Shown: in pieces, positions 1 through 7,291 of the stretch
How positions within the stretch are numbered: position 1 is the first letter of the stretch
Layout: every line of letters begins with the position of its first letter
Origin: Thiotrichaceae bacterium
Lineage (GTDB): Bacteria; Pseudomonadota; Gammaproteobacteria; Thiotrichales; Thiotrichaceae
Direction: 5' to 3'
Length of the DNA: 11,969 bases
Assembly (NCBI GenBank): GCA_027009095.1
Contig: JALVDG010000170.1
Span: forward strand, 1 to 11,969
Program-made: the position numbers and the translations under genes
Notes under the pieces: generated by a model
Seen by the model: only the letters and a program-made list of their open reading frames with translations
What the model was told of the DNA's origin: nothing
Databases searched by the model: none

Positions 1-1
1 T

Positions 2-259
2 CGGCATTATTTACTTTCAAGAGGTGACACCCTAGAGCATTGGAATTTTGCTAACCTACCCGCAGCATTGCGAAAAATGGGCGAAATTCGTAACTATGAA
101 TTACCTAAGCTACCTCCTAAAGAAAAAGATGATGAGAGCTATATATCGGCGATTGCCGAGCTGAGACCATCAAATTTAAATTTGCCTTTGCGCATACAAC
201 TATTTTTGAGCGATGAATATGGTTTGATTAGTCGGGAGGTTCGGTGGCAATTACCCTAA
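2..259 (+). CDS. DUF4390 domain protein, C-terminal part (gene starts before window)
   Basis: An open frame enters from the left edge and stops at 257-259, giving about 85 C-terminal residues. No in-frame stop lies between position 2 and the end, so the ATG at 68 is internal and not the likely start. The readable tail has the look of DUF4390 proteins: an early YLLSRGDTLEHW stretch, a leucine-rich LPAALRKMGEIRNYELP segment, then LPLRIQLFLSDEYGLISREV near the end. DUF4390 members are small, probably exported proteins of unknown function, typically encoded between rsmB and ntrY in gammaproteobacteria. Here the stop lies 16 bp inside ntrY, so the two are probably translationally coupled. The family call rests on both residue pattern and gene order. 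The N-terminus and any signal peptide are outside the window. Confidence 0.7.
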   Translation, partial: RHYLLSRGDTLEHWNFANLPAALRKMGEIRNYELPKLPPKEKDDESYISAIAELRPSNLNLPLRIQLFLSDEYGLISREVRWQLP

Positions 260-2430
260 GAGCTTTTTTAATCCAAGCGATTCCTATCGGTATAGTTGTT
301 AGTTTGCTATCAATTTCTCTTGTATTATTGAGCTTAGCCACTAATAACCCGCATCAAACAAAAGAAATAAATGCTTGGCTTGTTCCCCTAAACGGTCTGA
401 TTCTTATCATTCTTTCTGGGTTGATTTTATATAATCTATATCAACTTGTTACACGACTTAAATCACATCAAGCAGGTTCTCGTTATACCGCACGTTTAGT
501 TGCTGCCTTTTCAATTTTAACCATTGTACCTATTTTAGTGGTGTCTTTTTTCTCCATTAATTTTTTAGGTGACCGAATTGACTCATGGTTCGATGTTAAA
601 ATAGAAGGAGCTTTAGAAGACTCTCTAGAACTTGCTGATCGAGCTTTAGATGTAAGAATGCGTCAGCATTTATTTGATCTTGAACAGTTTGCAAAAGAAA
701 TGGTGCTTTTAGAAGATTCTGATGTCATTTTAGGCTCAGAGATGGATCGTAAAAGATTGCAATTAGGTGCCTATGAGATGGTTTTGTTTGACCCTGCTAA
801 TCGGGTAAGAATTTATAGTGCAGATACGACCGATACTATTTTACCGCACTTTCCGATGGATGATATCTTTCGTAAACTAACATTACGGGGTTATACCTAT
901 CAATTAGAGCCCGCACCAAATGATGATCTTTATTCACGAGTGGCACTTACCTTACAACTCGGTATAAATGGTGAAACATCTGTTTTAACCGCACTCTTTC
1001 CGTTTTCAAAAACAGAAAGAGAGTTAACAGCGAATGTAGAAAAAGCAAGCAAGCAGTATCAAATAACCAATTATAATCGTGATCAAATCAAACGTAGTTT
1101 ACGTTTGACCTTATTATTAATCATGATCTTATCTATTTTACTGTCTATATTAGCGGCATTTCTTTATTCGCAAAAACTAACCGAGCCGATTCGAAAGCTA
1201 CTAGAAGGTACGGTGGCAGTTGCTTCAGGGAATTTGTATAAAAAATTACCAGTTTCTGATAAAGATGATTTCAGTTTATTAGCACGTTCCTTTAATATGA
1301 TGACATCGCACCTTGCAGAAGCTAAGAAAGAAAGCGAGCGAAGTCAGCAGCAAATTCAACAGCAACGAGACTATTTGAATATAGTCTTGGATCATATCAA
1401 TTCAGGTGTGATGACGATTGATGAAGATGGCATTATCCATCGCAGTAATGCTGCTTTAGATCAGGTACTAGGTGTCGCTTTTAGTCAATATACAGGGAAG
1501 AGCTTTGAGCAAGCGTGTAAAGAACAAGAAAGTCTTCGACCACTTTATGATGTTGTATGTCCTTACTTACAGAGTAATGATAAAGAATGGCAAGCGGAGC
1601 TGAATATCCCGCTCTCTAATGGTCATCAAACCTTAGTATGTAGAGGGGCAAAGCTACCTGCTTTAATTGGTGACTCCCAAGGGCATGTGATTGTGATTGA
1701 TGATATGAGCGATGTTATTCAAGCAGAGCACGAGGCAGCTTGGAGTGAGGTTGCCCGCCGTTTAGCGCATGAAATAAAGAATCCATTGACCCCGATACAA
1801 TTATCTGCAGAACGCCTACAATTTAAATTACTTCCAGAATTATCAGAAGACTCTGCTAATCTACTCAAGCGAATGAGTAAAACCATTGTGAGTCAGGTAG
1901 ATAATATGAAAGCAATGGTCGATGCTTTTAGTCAATATGCACATACACCCGAAATTAAATTTCAGCAGGTGAAAATCAATACACTGATTCAAGAAGTGAC
2001 AGAGCTATATCGAGAAAATAGCCAACAAGCTGATATAGTATTAGAGTTAGCAGAAGTGCCTGATTTATATGTTGATGCGAATAGGATTCGTCAAATGTTA
2101 GTTAATCTGCTAAAAAATGCGCTAGAGGCAATGCCAGAAGAACAAGCATTCAAACAAATCACCGTCTCAACCTCTTATAACCAAGATAAAAATAGTATTT
2201 GTGAACGATGTGTGATAATCGAAATACTTGATAATGGTAATGGTATTGATGAAACTATTTTAGCTAATCTATTCACTCCGTATGTGAGTAATAAAAAAAC
2301 AGGGACAGGCTTAGGTCTATCTATTGTGAAAAAAATAGTGGAAGAACATTCAGGTAAGGTTTTTGCAAGTAATAATGAAGAGAGTGGGGCAAAAATGACA
2401 ATATGCCTGCCAATTGTTAAGCAAGGTTGA
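244..2430 (+). CDS. ntrY: NtrY-type membrane sensor histidine kinase
   Basis: NtrY phosphorylates NtrX in a two-component system linked in other bacteria to nitrogen, redox or envelope signals; the signal here is unknown. The start is GTG at 244, preceded by GGGAGG (234-239), and it overlaps the upstream gene by 16 bp. The 728-residue protein has transmembrane segments near residues 8-32, 45-69 and 83-108. A periplasmic sensor region follows (about 109-283), then a fourth membrane segment (about 285-308), HAMP (about 309-362) and PAS (about 376-490). The HisKA domain has phospho-acceptor His509 in RLAHEIKNPLTP. The ATPase domain has an N box (NLLKNALEAM, 621-630), a G1 box (DNGNG, 663-667) and a G2 box (TGTGLGLS, 686-693). 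All catalytic boxes look intact, and length and domain order are normal for NtrY. Confidence 0.95.
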   Translation: MAITLRAFLIQAIPIGIVVSLLSISLVLLSLATNNPHQTKEINAWLVPLNGLILIILSGLILYNLYQLVTRLKSHQAGSRYTARLVAAFSILTIVPILVVSFFSINFLGDRIDSWFDVKIEGALEDSLELADRALDVRMRQHLFDLEQFAKEMVLLEDSDVILGSEMDRKRLQLGAYEMVLFDPANRVRIYSADTTDTILPHFPMDDIFRKLTLRGYTYQLEPAPNDDLYSRVALTLQLGINGETSVLTALFPFSKTERELTANVEKASKQYQITNYNRDQIKRSLRLTLLLIMILSILLSILAAFLYSQKLTEPIRKLLEGTVAVASGNLYKKLPVSDKDDFSLLARSFNMMTSHLAEAKKESERSQQQIQQQRDYLNIVLDHINSGVMTIDEDGIIHRSNAALDQVLGVAFSQYTGKSFEQACKEQESLRPLYDVVCPYLQSNDKEWQAELNIPLSNGHQTLVCRGAKLPALIGDSQGHVIVIDDMSDVIQAEHEAAWSEVARRLAHEIKNPLTPIQLSAERLQFKLLPELSEDSANLLKRMSKTIVSQVDNMKAMVDAFSQYAHTPEIKFQQVKINTLIQEVTELYRENSQQADIVLELAEVPDLYVDANRIRQMLVNLLKNALEAMPEEQAFKQITVSTSYNQDKNSICERCVIIEILDNGNGIDETILANLFTPYVSNKKTGTGLGLSIVKKIVEEHSGKVFASNNEESGAKMTICLPIVKQG

Positions 2431-2431
2431 T

Positions 2432-2440
2432 AAGGAGAGG
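2432..2440 (+). promoter_or_regulatory. ribosome binding site of ntrX
   Basis: AAGGAGAGG lies four bases before the ATG at 2445 and is the strongest Shine-Dalgarno match in the window. It fixes the ntrX start at 2445. An in-frame TTG at 2427 would place this motif inside the coding region, so that start is unlikely. Confidence 0.85.
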
Positions 2441-2444
2441 ACGT

Positions 2445-3839
2445 ATGGCTGAAAAACAGACTATTTTAGTCGTTGATGATGAACCCGATATTCGAGAGTT
2501 AGTTGGTGAAATTTTAGAGGATGAAGGTTATCAAGTTATTACTGCCGAAAGTGCCGAGCAAGCACAAGAAGTGCGTCGTTTACGCCGACCTGATCTAGTA
2601 TTATTAGATATTTGGATGCCAGGTGATGATGGTATATCTCTATTAAAAAGCTGGAAAGAAAACGAAGGTTTGTTTTGCCCAGTTATCATGATGTCAGGAC
2701 ATGGCACTATAGAGACAGCCGTTGAAGCAACACGTTTAGGGGCTTACGACTATATTGAGAAGCCCCTGTCAATGGCAAAAATGTTACTGACCATTGAAAA
2801 TGCTTTACGTTCAGGTCAGTTAGAGCAAGAAAATAAAAGCCTAAAAAAACAAATAAAAATTCCTCCTGAGCCGATTGGCTCAAGCGAATCAATGAAGCAT
2901 CTTCGTGAACAAGCTTTGCGTGTTGCACAGCATGGAAATATCGTTCTGCTTTATGGTGAGGCAGGTGTAGGTAAGGAAATATTTGCCCATTATATACATC
3001 AGCAAAGTGATAGAGCATCCCGTCCATTTGTTAAAGCAGTGGTTTCCTCTTTCCCTGAAAATCAAACAGAAACCCAGTTAGCTACCGTGCTTTTTGGTAG
3101 TATTGACGGCGATAAAACAGAATATGGTTTATTTGATGAGGCACAAGGAGGGTGTTTATACCTTGCAGATATTGATGCGCTTAGTGAACCATTACAAGCC
3201 ATGTTATTAGGGGTACTTCGCGATCAATATTACATGCGAGTTGATAGCTTTGAGCGTATAGAACTTGATTTAATGCTAATTACATCAGCTCAACACGACC
3301 TGCGTGATGATATTGAAGCAGGGCGGTTTAGTGAGGCACTTTATAATCATCTCAATGTTGTTCCTCTTTATATTCCTTCCCTAAGAGAACATGCCGAAGA
3401 TGTTCCCGAGCTGCTAAACTATTATGTTGACCAACAAACATTAAAAGATGGGCTTCCCTATCGACACTTTTCAGTCGCGGCACAGAACTTTTTACGTAAC
3501 TATCATTGGTTAGGTAATATACGAGAGTTACGTAATCTCGTGCAGCGACTCCTAATACTAGGAACAGACAGTGAAATTAGTCTCGAAGAAGTAGAAGAAA
3601 CCCTAGGAGCAAATATTCCTATTTTTGAGCAAGGCTTAGATAAAGTAGCACCAGGTAGCTTATATGATCTGCCACTGCGCCAAGCGAGAGAGCAATTTGA
3701 GCACGATTATCTAAGTTACCAATTGAAACAATGTGGGGGCAATGTCAGTAAGCTTGCTGATCGGGTGAAGATGGAGCGTACTCATCTTTATCGTAAGATG
3801 CGTTCATTAAATATAGACCCAAAAAAATTCAACAAATAG
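2445..3839 (+). CDS. ntrX: NtrX-type response regulator with degenerate AAA+ domain
   Basis: This is the 464-residue partner of NtrY, starting 14 bp after the ntrY stop. Residues 5-119 form a receiver domain: acidic pair D11-D12, phospho-acceptor Asp55 in LLDIWMP, and the K-P of YIEKPLS. Residues about 145-380 are an AAA+ domain. Walker A (GEAGVGKE, 171-178) and the sensor II motif (GNIRELRN, 357-364) survive. The region after LFG (216-218), where GAFTGA normally sits, reads SIDGDKTEYGLF. Walker B reads CLYLADID instead of the usual LFLDE, so the first acidic residue is Ala241. The two arginine-finger positions of the family are Ser296 and His302. The C-terminus (about 425-464) is an intact Fis-type helix-turn-helix. 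It should bind DNA under receiver control, but as a sigma-54 activator it looks disabled. NtrX proteins lacking GAFTGA are known in other lineages. Confidence 0.93.
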   Translation: MAEKQTILVVDDEPDIRELVGEILEDEGYQVITAESAEQAQEVRRLRRPDLVLLDIWMPGDDGISLLKSWKENEGLFCPVIMMSGHGTIETAVEATRLGAYDYIEKPLSMAKMLLTIENALRSGQLEQENKSLKKQIKIPPEPIGSSESMKHLREQALRVAQHGNIVLLYGEAGVGKEIFAHYIHQQSDRASRPFVKAVVSSFPENQTETQLATVLFGSIDGDKTEYGLFDEAQGGCLYLADIDALSEPLQAMLLGVLRDQYYMRVDSFERIELDLMLITSAQHDLRDDIEAGRFSEALYNHLNVVPLYIPSLREHAEDVPELLNYYVDQQTLKDGLPYRHFSVAAQNFLRNYHWLGNIRELRNLVQRLLILGTDSEISLEEVEETLGANIPIFEQGLDKVAPGSLYDLPLRQAREQFEHDYLSYQLKQCGGNVSKLADRVKMERTHLYRKMRSLNIDPKKFNK

Positions 3840-3962
3840 GTAACTACTTAGATTCCCTGCTCTTTTGCCCAATAGCTGCGTTGAAAGTGCTCATTTACCA
3901 TCTGTAAACTGCGCGCTTTCGCCTTGCTCTTGAGCAAAATAGCAGGGAGTTTGGGCAGTTAC
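3840..3962 (+). mobile_element. miniature inverted-repeat element, copy A
   Basis: A 123 bp non-coding element begins at the base after the ntrX stop codon. The left end reads GTAACTACTTAG; the right end, read inward on the other strand, is GTAACTGCCCAA. The interior shares blocks with the other two copies, including AAGTGCTCATTTA. The copy is in the same orientation as copy C and opposite to copy B. No target duplication is visible (left flank acaaatag, right flank tattattt), so it is probably the oldest or most rearranged copy. It has no coding capacity. When transcribed as the ntrX 3' end it could fold into a long imperfect hairpin. Confidence 0.8.
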
Positions 3963-4072
3963 TATTATTTTAAGAAAGCAAAAGTAAAGGAGTGAAAGAT
4001 TCATCTTTTCCCTTGCCGATGCCGTTAGGCGAGGCGGATGTTTTCTATGTAGTTTTACCCACCTAATATCAG
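3963..4072. other. gene-free spacer between element copies A and B
   Basis: No open frame of note and no recognisable gene. The one structure seen is a 24 nt hairpin at 4011-4034: CCTTGCC pairs with GGCGAGG (one G-T wobble) around a 10 nt loop. No run of T follows directly, so it is not a convincing intrinsic terminator. It is locally more GC-rich than the flanks and may belong to another repeat family. Confidence 0.4.
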
Positions 4073-4080
4073 TAAAAATG

Positions 4081-4222
4081 GTAACTACTCAGCACAATCA
4101 GTAACTGCTCAGATTGTACTCTATTTGGTTCGAGTTCAAGGCAAAAGAGCGGAGTTTATGAGTATAAATGAGCACTTTTAACGCAGGAATCGGGCAAAAT
4201 AGAGTGCAAGCTGAGTAGTTAC
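4081..4222 (-). mobile_element. miniature inverted-repeat element, copy B, with perfect 8-bp target duplication
   Basis: The 142 bp unit is flanked on both sides by TAAAAATG (4073-4080 and 4223-4230), a perfect 8-bp direct repeat as left by transposition. Its outer borders are perfect 13 bp inverted repeats, GTAACTACTCAGC. The core (4101-4222, 122 bp) is the reverse complement of copies A and C. An extra 20 bp left-type end (4081-4100) sits in front of the normal right end (4101), so both outermost ends are left-type. The two halves of the core pair along most of their length, with a tttat/ataaa apex near the centre. The right border is 35 bp from the methyltransferase start. GTAA ends with 8-bp duplications are known for the IS66 family; assignment to it is inference. 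Confidence 0.85.
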
Positions 4223-4257
4223 TAAAAATGATAGCTTAGTTTGAATAGAGTGTATCT

Positions 4258-4833
4258 ATGAGTAACGCAAAACAAAAAAAATGGAATGATTGCTATAAAG
4301 GTGCAGATATTAAAGGGGCGACTGCATCGAGCCTTTTGCAAGAAAATCTACATTTACTGCCTTCTAATAAGGGTAGAGCCTTAGATTTGGCTTGTGGTCG
4401 AGCGGGGAATGCACAACTTTTAGCGACTAAGGGATTTCAGGTTGATGCCTTTGATTTTTCGGTTAATGTGATTGAGTCTTTAAAACAAGCGAATCTTGCA
4501 GCAATAAATCCACAGCTCTGGGATAGTGAAAAAGATGATTTAGCACCTGAATATTATGATGTTATTGTTGTTAGTTACTTTTTGCAACGAGACCTATTTC
4601 CATCCTTAATCAAGGCACTTAAACAAGGGGGAGTGCTTTTTTATCAAACATGGTCACAGCAATGTGTGGACTCATCAGGTCCAAGCAACCCAAACTTTCG
4701 TTTGCAACAAGGTGAGCTATTATCTTTATGTAAAGACTTGAGAATAGTCCTCTATCGTGAAGAAGGTAGTTTAGGAGATATTAAACAGGGCTACCGTAAT
4801 GAGGCATGTTTAATCGCTGAAAAGACCTTATAA
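4258..4833 (+). CDS. class I SAM-dependent methyltransferase, TehB-like
   Basis: A 191-residue soluble protein with a Rossmann-type methyltransferase fold. Motif I is ALDLACGRAGN (41-51). Asp66 in VDAFDFS lies after strand 2 and would hold the SAM ribose. YYDVIVVSYFLQRDL follows as strand 4, then GGVLFYQTW as strand 5. The tail PNFRLQQGELLSLCKDLRIVLYREEG matches the layout of small TehB/methyltransferase-25 proteins, where this part closes the active site. The substrate cannot be read from the sequence. The ATG at 4258 has a weak TAGAG seven bases upstream. No partner gene is adjacent on its strand. Copy B ends 35 bp upstream, so the native promoter has been displaced or the element supplies one. 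The gene converges on the fructosamine kinase-like gene across 17 bp with no visible terminator. Confidence 0.85.
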   Translation: MSNAKQKKWNDCYKGADIKGATASSLLQENLHLLPSNKGRALDLACGRAGNAQLLATKGFQVDAFDFSVNVIESLKQANLAAINPQLWDSEKDDLAPEYYDVIVVSYFLQRDLFPSLIKALKQGGVLFYQTWSQQCVDSSGPSNPNFRLQQGELLSLCKDLRIVLYREEGSLGDIKQGYRNEACLIAEKTL

Positions 4834-4850
4834 GAAGTAAAAGATTAAGA

Positions 4851-5738
4851 TTAGCCGCTTATTTCTGCGAGTAACTGTTTTGTCATATTAGCCGCTTGAG
4901 AAGCATATCCACCAGAAAATAAATTGTAGTGATTTAATATGTGATAAAGATTGTATAGTCTTTTACGAACACGATAACCAGCATCTAATGGATAATGGTT
5001 TTTATAGGCAGCATAAAATGTTGCATCGAATCCACCAAATAATTCAGTCATGGCAATATCTGTTTCTCTGTCTCCATAGTAAACAGCAGGATCGAAAATA
5101 ACAGGTTCGCTTGAATTGTCATAAGCCTTATTTCCTCCCCATAAATCACCATGAAGCAAAGATGGTGCGGGTTGATAGCTGCTAAAAAACATGTGGATAT
5201 TTTCTAGTAATTTTATTCCATTATCATACGATGTTTTAGGGTAGCCATTTTTTAATGCCAGATTTAGCTGTGGTAATAAACGTTGTTCCTGCCAAAAGGT
5301 AACCCAAGAATGAGAATGTTGATTACTTTGAGGTGTTTCACCAATGTTGTTGTCTCTATACCAGCCAAATTGTGGTGAGTGGTAGGAATGCATTAAAGCT
5401 AATTTTTCTGCCATTCTCTCACTATTATTTTTAGTCGATAAATCAATATATTCTAAAACCAAATAAGACTTTTTCGATGTCTCCCCGTAACAAATGACCT
5501 CAGGTACACGAATACTATTACTCTGTTGTATTTCCTGTAAGCCTTGAGCTTCTGCGATAAACATTTCAAGTAAATGGGGGGTATTTTCTTTTAACAACCA
5601 ACGACTACCATGATCGTCTGTCAGTTTTGACACTTGGTTTATGCAACCACCACCAAGTGGCTCAATGTATTTTATATGGATGTTTTTATTGAGTGACTTG
5701 CTTATATTTTTTGTAATACTTTCTAGGTGGTTAGGCAT
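4851..5738 (-). CDS. fructosamine kinase family protein (YniA-like)
   Basis: A 295-residue cytoplasmic protein of the fructosamine-3-kinase/ketosamine kinase family, which uses ATP to phosphorylate sugar-modified amines and promotes deglycation. Seen in order: a glycine-rich loop GGGCIN (29-34); Lys50 in WLLKENT; Glu63 in the following helix; the hinge YLVLEYIDL; the family segment FGWYRDNNIGETPQ; the catalytic loop HGDLWGGN (196-203, Asp198 as base); and the metal-binding DPAVYYGDRETDIAM (from Asp216). Length is normal and all these elements are intact. The start is ATG at 5738 on the minus strand, without a strong Shine-Dalgarno. It appears monocistronic, and nothing nearby suggests a specific substrate. 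The exact bacterial substrate (fructosamine, ribulosamine or small metabolites) is unresolved for most members. Confidence 0.92.
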   Translation of the reverse strand: MPNHLESITKNISKSLNKNIHIKYIEPLGGGCINQVSKLTDDHGSRWLLKENTPHLLEMFIAEAQGLQEIQQSNSIRVPEVICYGETSKKSYLVLEYIDLSTKNNSERMAEKLALMHSYHSPQFGWYRDNNIGETPQSNQHSHSWVTFWQEQRLLPQLNLALKNGYPKTSYDNGIKLLENIHMFFSSYQPAPSLLHGDLWGGNKAYDNSSEPVIFDPAVYYGDRETDIAMTELFGGFDATFYAAYKNHYPLDAGYRVRKRLYNLYHILNHYNLFSGGYASQAANMTKQLLAEISG

Positions 5739-5903
5739 AATAATTTAGGTTTTGTTGGAGAGTGTAAATAGCTTAATTGTTATATTTCCGTTCATCTATT
5801 TATTCTATATGATTTTGGCGATTATGTTTTAATTAGAAAAAACTCCCCGTAACTCTATATTGCTCTTCTATAAGTAATATATAGACTATCAAAAGTATAA
5901 GTG

Positions 5904-6482
5904 ATGAATAATAATAGAAATAATACAGGTTTTACTCTAATTGAAATGATGATAACTATTGCTGTTGCCGCTATTCTATTAGGGATTGCAGTGCCTTCTT
6001 TTTCAAAAATGATTGAGCGGAATCGTCTCTCAACAGGAGTAAATGAGTTTATGGGCGCATTAATGCTGACTCGCAGTGAAGCAGTTACTCGTAGCTTGCC
6101 CGTAAGTATTTGTGTGAGTGGTGATGGAATATTGTGTGATACATCCTTGGATAATTACGCTAAGGGATGGATTATTTTTTCCGACTGTAACAAAGATGGT
6201 CTTATCTCTACAGTAGTAACAACGTGTGATTTTGATGGTGATGGCACAAATGATAAAGATATGATTATAAGTACGCACGATGGCTTTAATAAATTGTTAA
6301 TTGTTGGTAACACAACCGCAGCAAAAGATAAATTTACCTATGAGTTTAATGGTCGTCCATCAGTATTTAATATTAACTATAAAATTGGAAAAGATAGCTC
6401 TTCTCTTACGAAGAAGCTTTCAATTTCAATTACAGGAAAGGTGAAACTTTGTACTAAAGGTGAAACGGATTGTACATTTTAA
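5904..6482 (+). CDS. GspH/FimT family type IV pilus-like pseudopilin
   Basis: A 192-residue prepilin-like protein. The leader MNNNRNNTG is followed by FTLIEMMITIAVAAILLGIAVPSF, the class III signal: a prepilin peptidase would cut after Gly9 and methylate Phe10, with Glu14 as the conserved +5 residue. The hydrophobic helix would anchor it in the inner membrane before assembly. The next part (SKMIERNRLSTGVNEFMGALMLTRSEAVTRS) is typical of FimT/GspH minor pseudopilins. The globular region has six cysteines (70, 78, 95, 108, 183, 190), consistent with disulfides, and two acidic loops, DCNKDG (94-99) and DFDGDGTNDKD (109-119), resembling Ca2+-binding loops. A GTG at 5901 could also start it; ATG 5904 is preferred, though neither has a good Shine-Dalgarno. 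No other pilin gene is in the window, so it is an orphan here. Confidence 0.88.
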   Translation: MNNNRNNTGFTLIEMMITIAVAAILLGIAVPSFSKMIERNRLSTGVNEFMGALMLTRSEAVTRSLPVSICVSGDGILCDTSLDNYAKGWIIFSDCNKDGLISTVVTTCDFDGDGTNDKDMIISTHDGFNKLLIVGNTTAAKDKFTYEFNGRPSVFNINYKIGKDSSSLTKKLSISITGKVKLCTKGETDCTF

Positions 6483-6630
6483 GTTAAATAGTATTAGCCA
6501 GTGTTTGAAAAATCTACAGTGTAATATCTGTTAAAAGAATTCTTTGAGCTAAGACGTGTTTATGTATTTTTACAGAATATTTTATAAAAAGAGTACTATC
6601 CTCTCAATTTTTAAAATTTAGTATCGAGCT

Positions 6631-7218
6631 ATGCAAAGAGAGCTTTCCTTATTTCCACGAAATAATGTGTTGTATCCTAGTGGCGTTTTATCGCTAGCAA
6701 TATATGAACCACGTTATCTTTCGATGGTGAGCGATTGTTTGTCTCATAATAAGCCCTTTGTGATTGTATTAATTAGCGAGAGGCAAGAGATAGGAAAGAC
6801 TGCCAAATTTAATAAAATTGGTACACTTGCGACAATAAAAGATTTTAATCAAAATAATAATGGATTATTAGAGATTGTATGTAGAGGTCAAGAGCTTGTT
6901 CGGATTTTTGATTATAAAATTAATCAAAATGGCTTGATAGTAGGGCAAGTTGAAAAAATACCTTCAATAGAAAATTTAGAGTTTCTATCTGAATATCAAA
7001 TATTTAGTGATTTTCTAAAAGAGATGCTTCAGCGTGAAGGAATGAGAAGGTATAGAGATAGTCTTGAAGAGGACTGGGATAACCCTGAGTGGTTGAGTTA
7101 TCGTCTGAGCGAAATATTGCCTTTATCACAAGAACAACATTATCAATTACTCACTATATCAACGCATGAACGATTTAAAATATTAAAAAAGATTATGATT
7201 CATCAGGGCTGGTTGTAA
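6631..7218 (+). CDS. LON peptidase substrate-binding domain protein
   Basis: A 195-residue protein made almost only of the Lon N-terminal (LAN) domain, without the AAA+ or protease parts of Lon. The opening ELSLFPRNNVLYPSGVLSLAIYEPRY (4-29) has the family pattern of a short strand, proline-rich turn and (I/Y)xEPRY. The C-terminal half is helical (EEDWDNPEWLSYRLSEILPLSQEQHYQLL), as in other standalone members. Its role is not established; roles as a substrate adaptor or chaperone-like protein have been proposed for this group. The start is ATG at 6631 with only a weak upstream purine stretch. It ends 14 bp before a strong bidirectional terminator. A 148 bp gap separates it from the pseudopilin gene, so it may have its own promoter; no clear -35/-10 pair is visible. 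Confidence 0.85.
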   Translation: MQRELSLFPRNNVLYPSGVLSLAIYEPRYLSMVSDCLSHNKPFVIVLISERQEIGKTAKFNKIGTLATIKDFNQNNNGLLEIVCRGQELVRIFDYKINQNGLIVGQVEKIPSIENLEFLSEYQIFSDFLKEMLQREGMRRYRDSLEEDWDNPEWLSYRLSEILPLSQEQHYQLLTISTHERFKILKKIMIHQGWL

Positions 7219-7232
7219 TAAAGAACGTGCAT

Positions 7233-7274
7233 AAAAAAAGGCACTGACGTTTAAATTCGTCGTGCCTTTTATTT
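7233..7274. terminator. bidirectional intrinsic terminator
   Basis: GGCAC and GACG (7240-7249, one unpaired T) pair with CGTC and GTGCC (7258-7266) around an 8 nt AT loop. A run of A precedes the stem (7233-7239) and TTTTATTT follows it (7267-7274), so it can terminate both the Lon-domain gene on the plus strand and the converging YeeE/YedE gene on the minus strand. Confidence 0.9.
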
Positions 7275-7291
7275 ATAGGAGTGTTGCTATC

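Noticed and set aside
2427..2444. Upstream TTG start for ntrX
   Set aside because: It would overlap the ntrY stop and place a strong Shine-Dalgarno inside the coding region; the ATG at 2445 fits that site.
2707..3027. Open frames antisense to ntrX, the YeeE genes and tex
   Set aside because: They lie opposite well-supported genes, lack family features and have no ribosome sites of note.
4011..4034. Hairpin between element copies as the ntrX terminator
   Set aside because: The stem is plausible but no T run follows it directly.
3840..4222. Repeated units considered as a CRISPR array or integron-type sites
   Set aside because: The units are about 122 bp, in mixed orientation, palindromic and flanked by target duplications. 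There is no short regular repeat-spacer pattern and no cassette gene.
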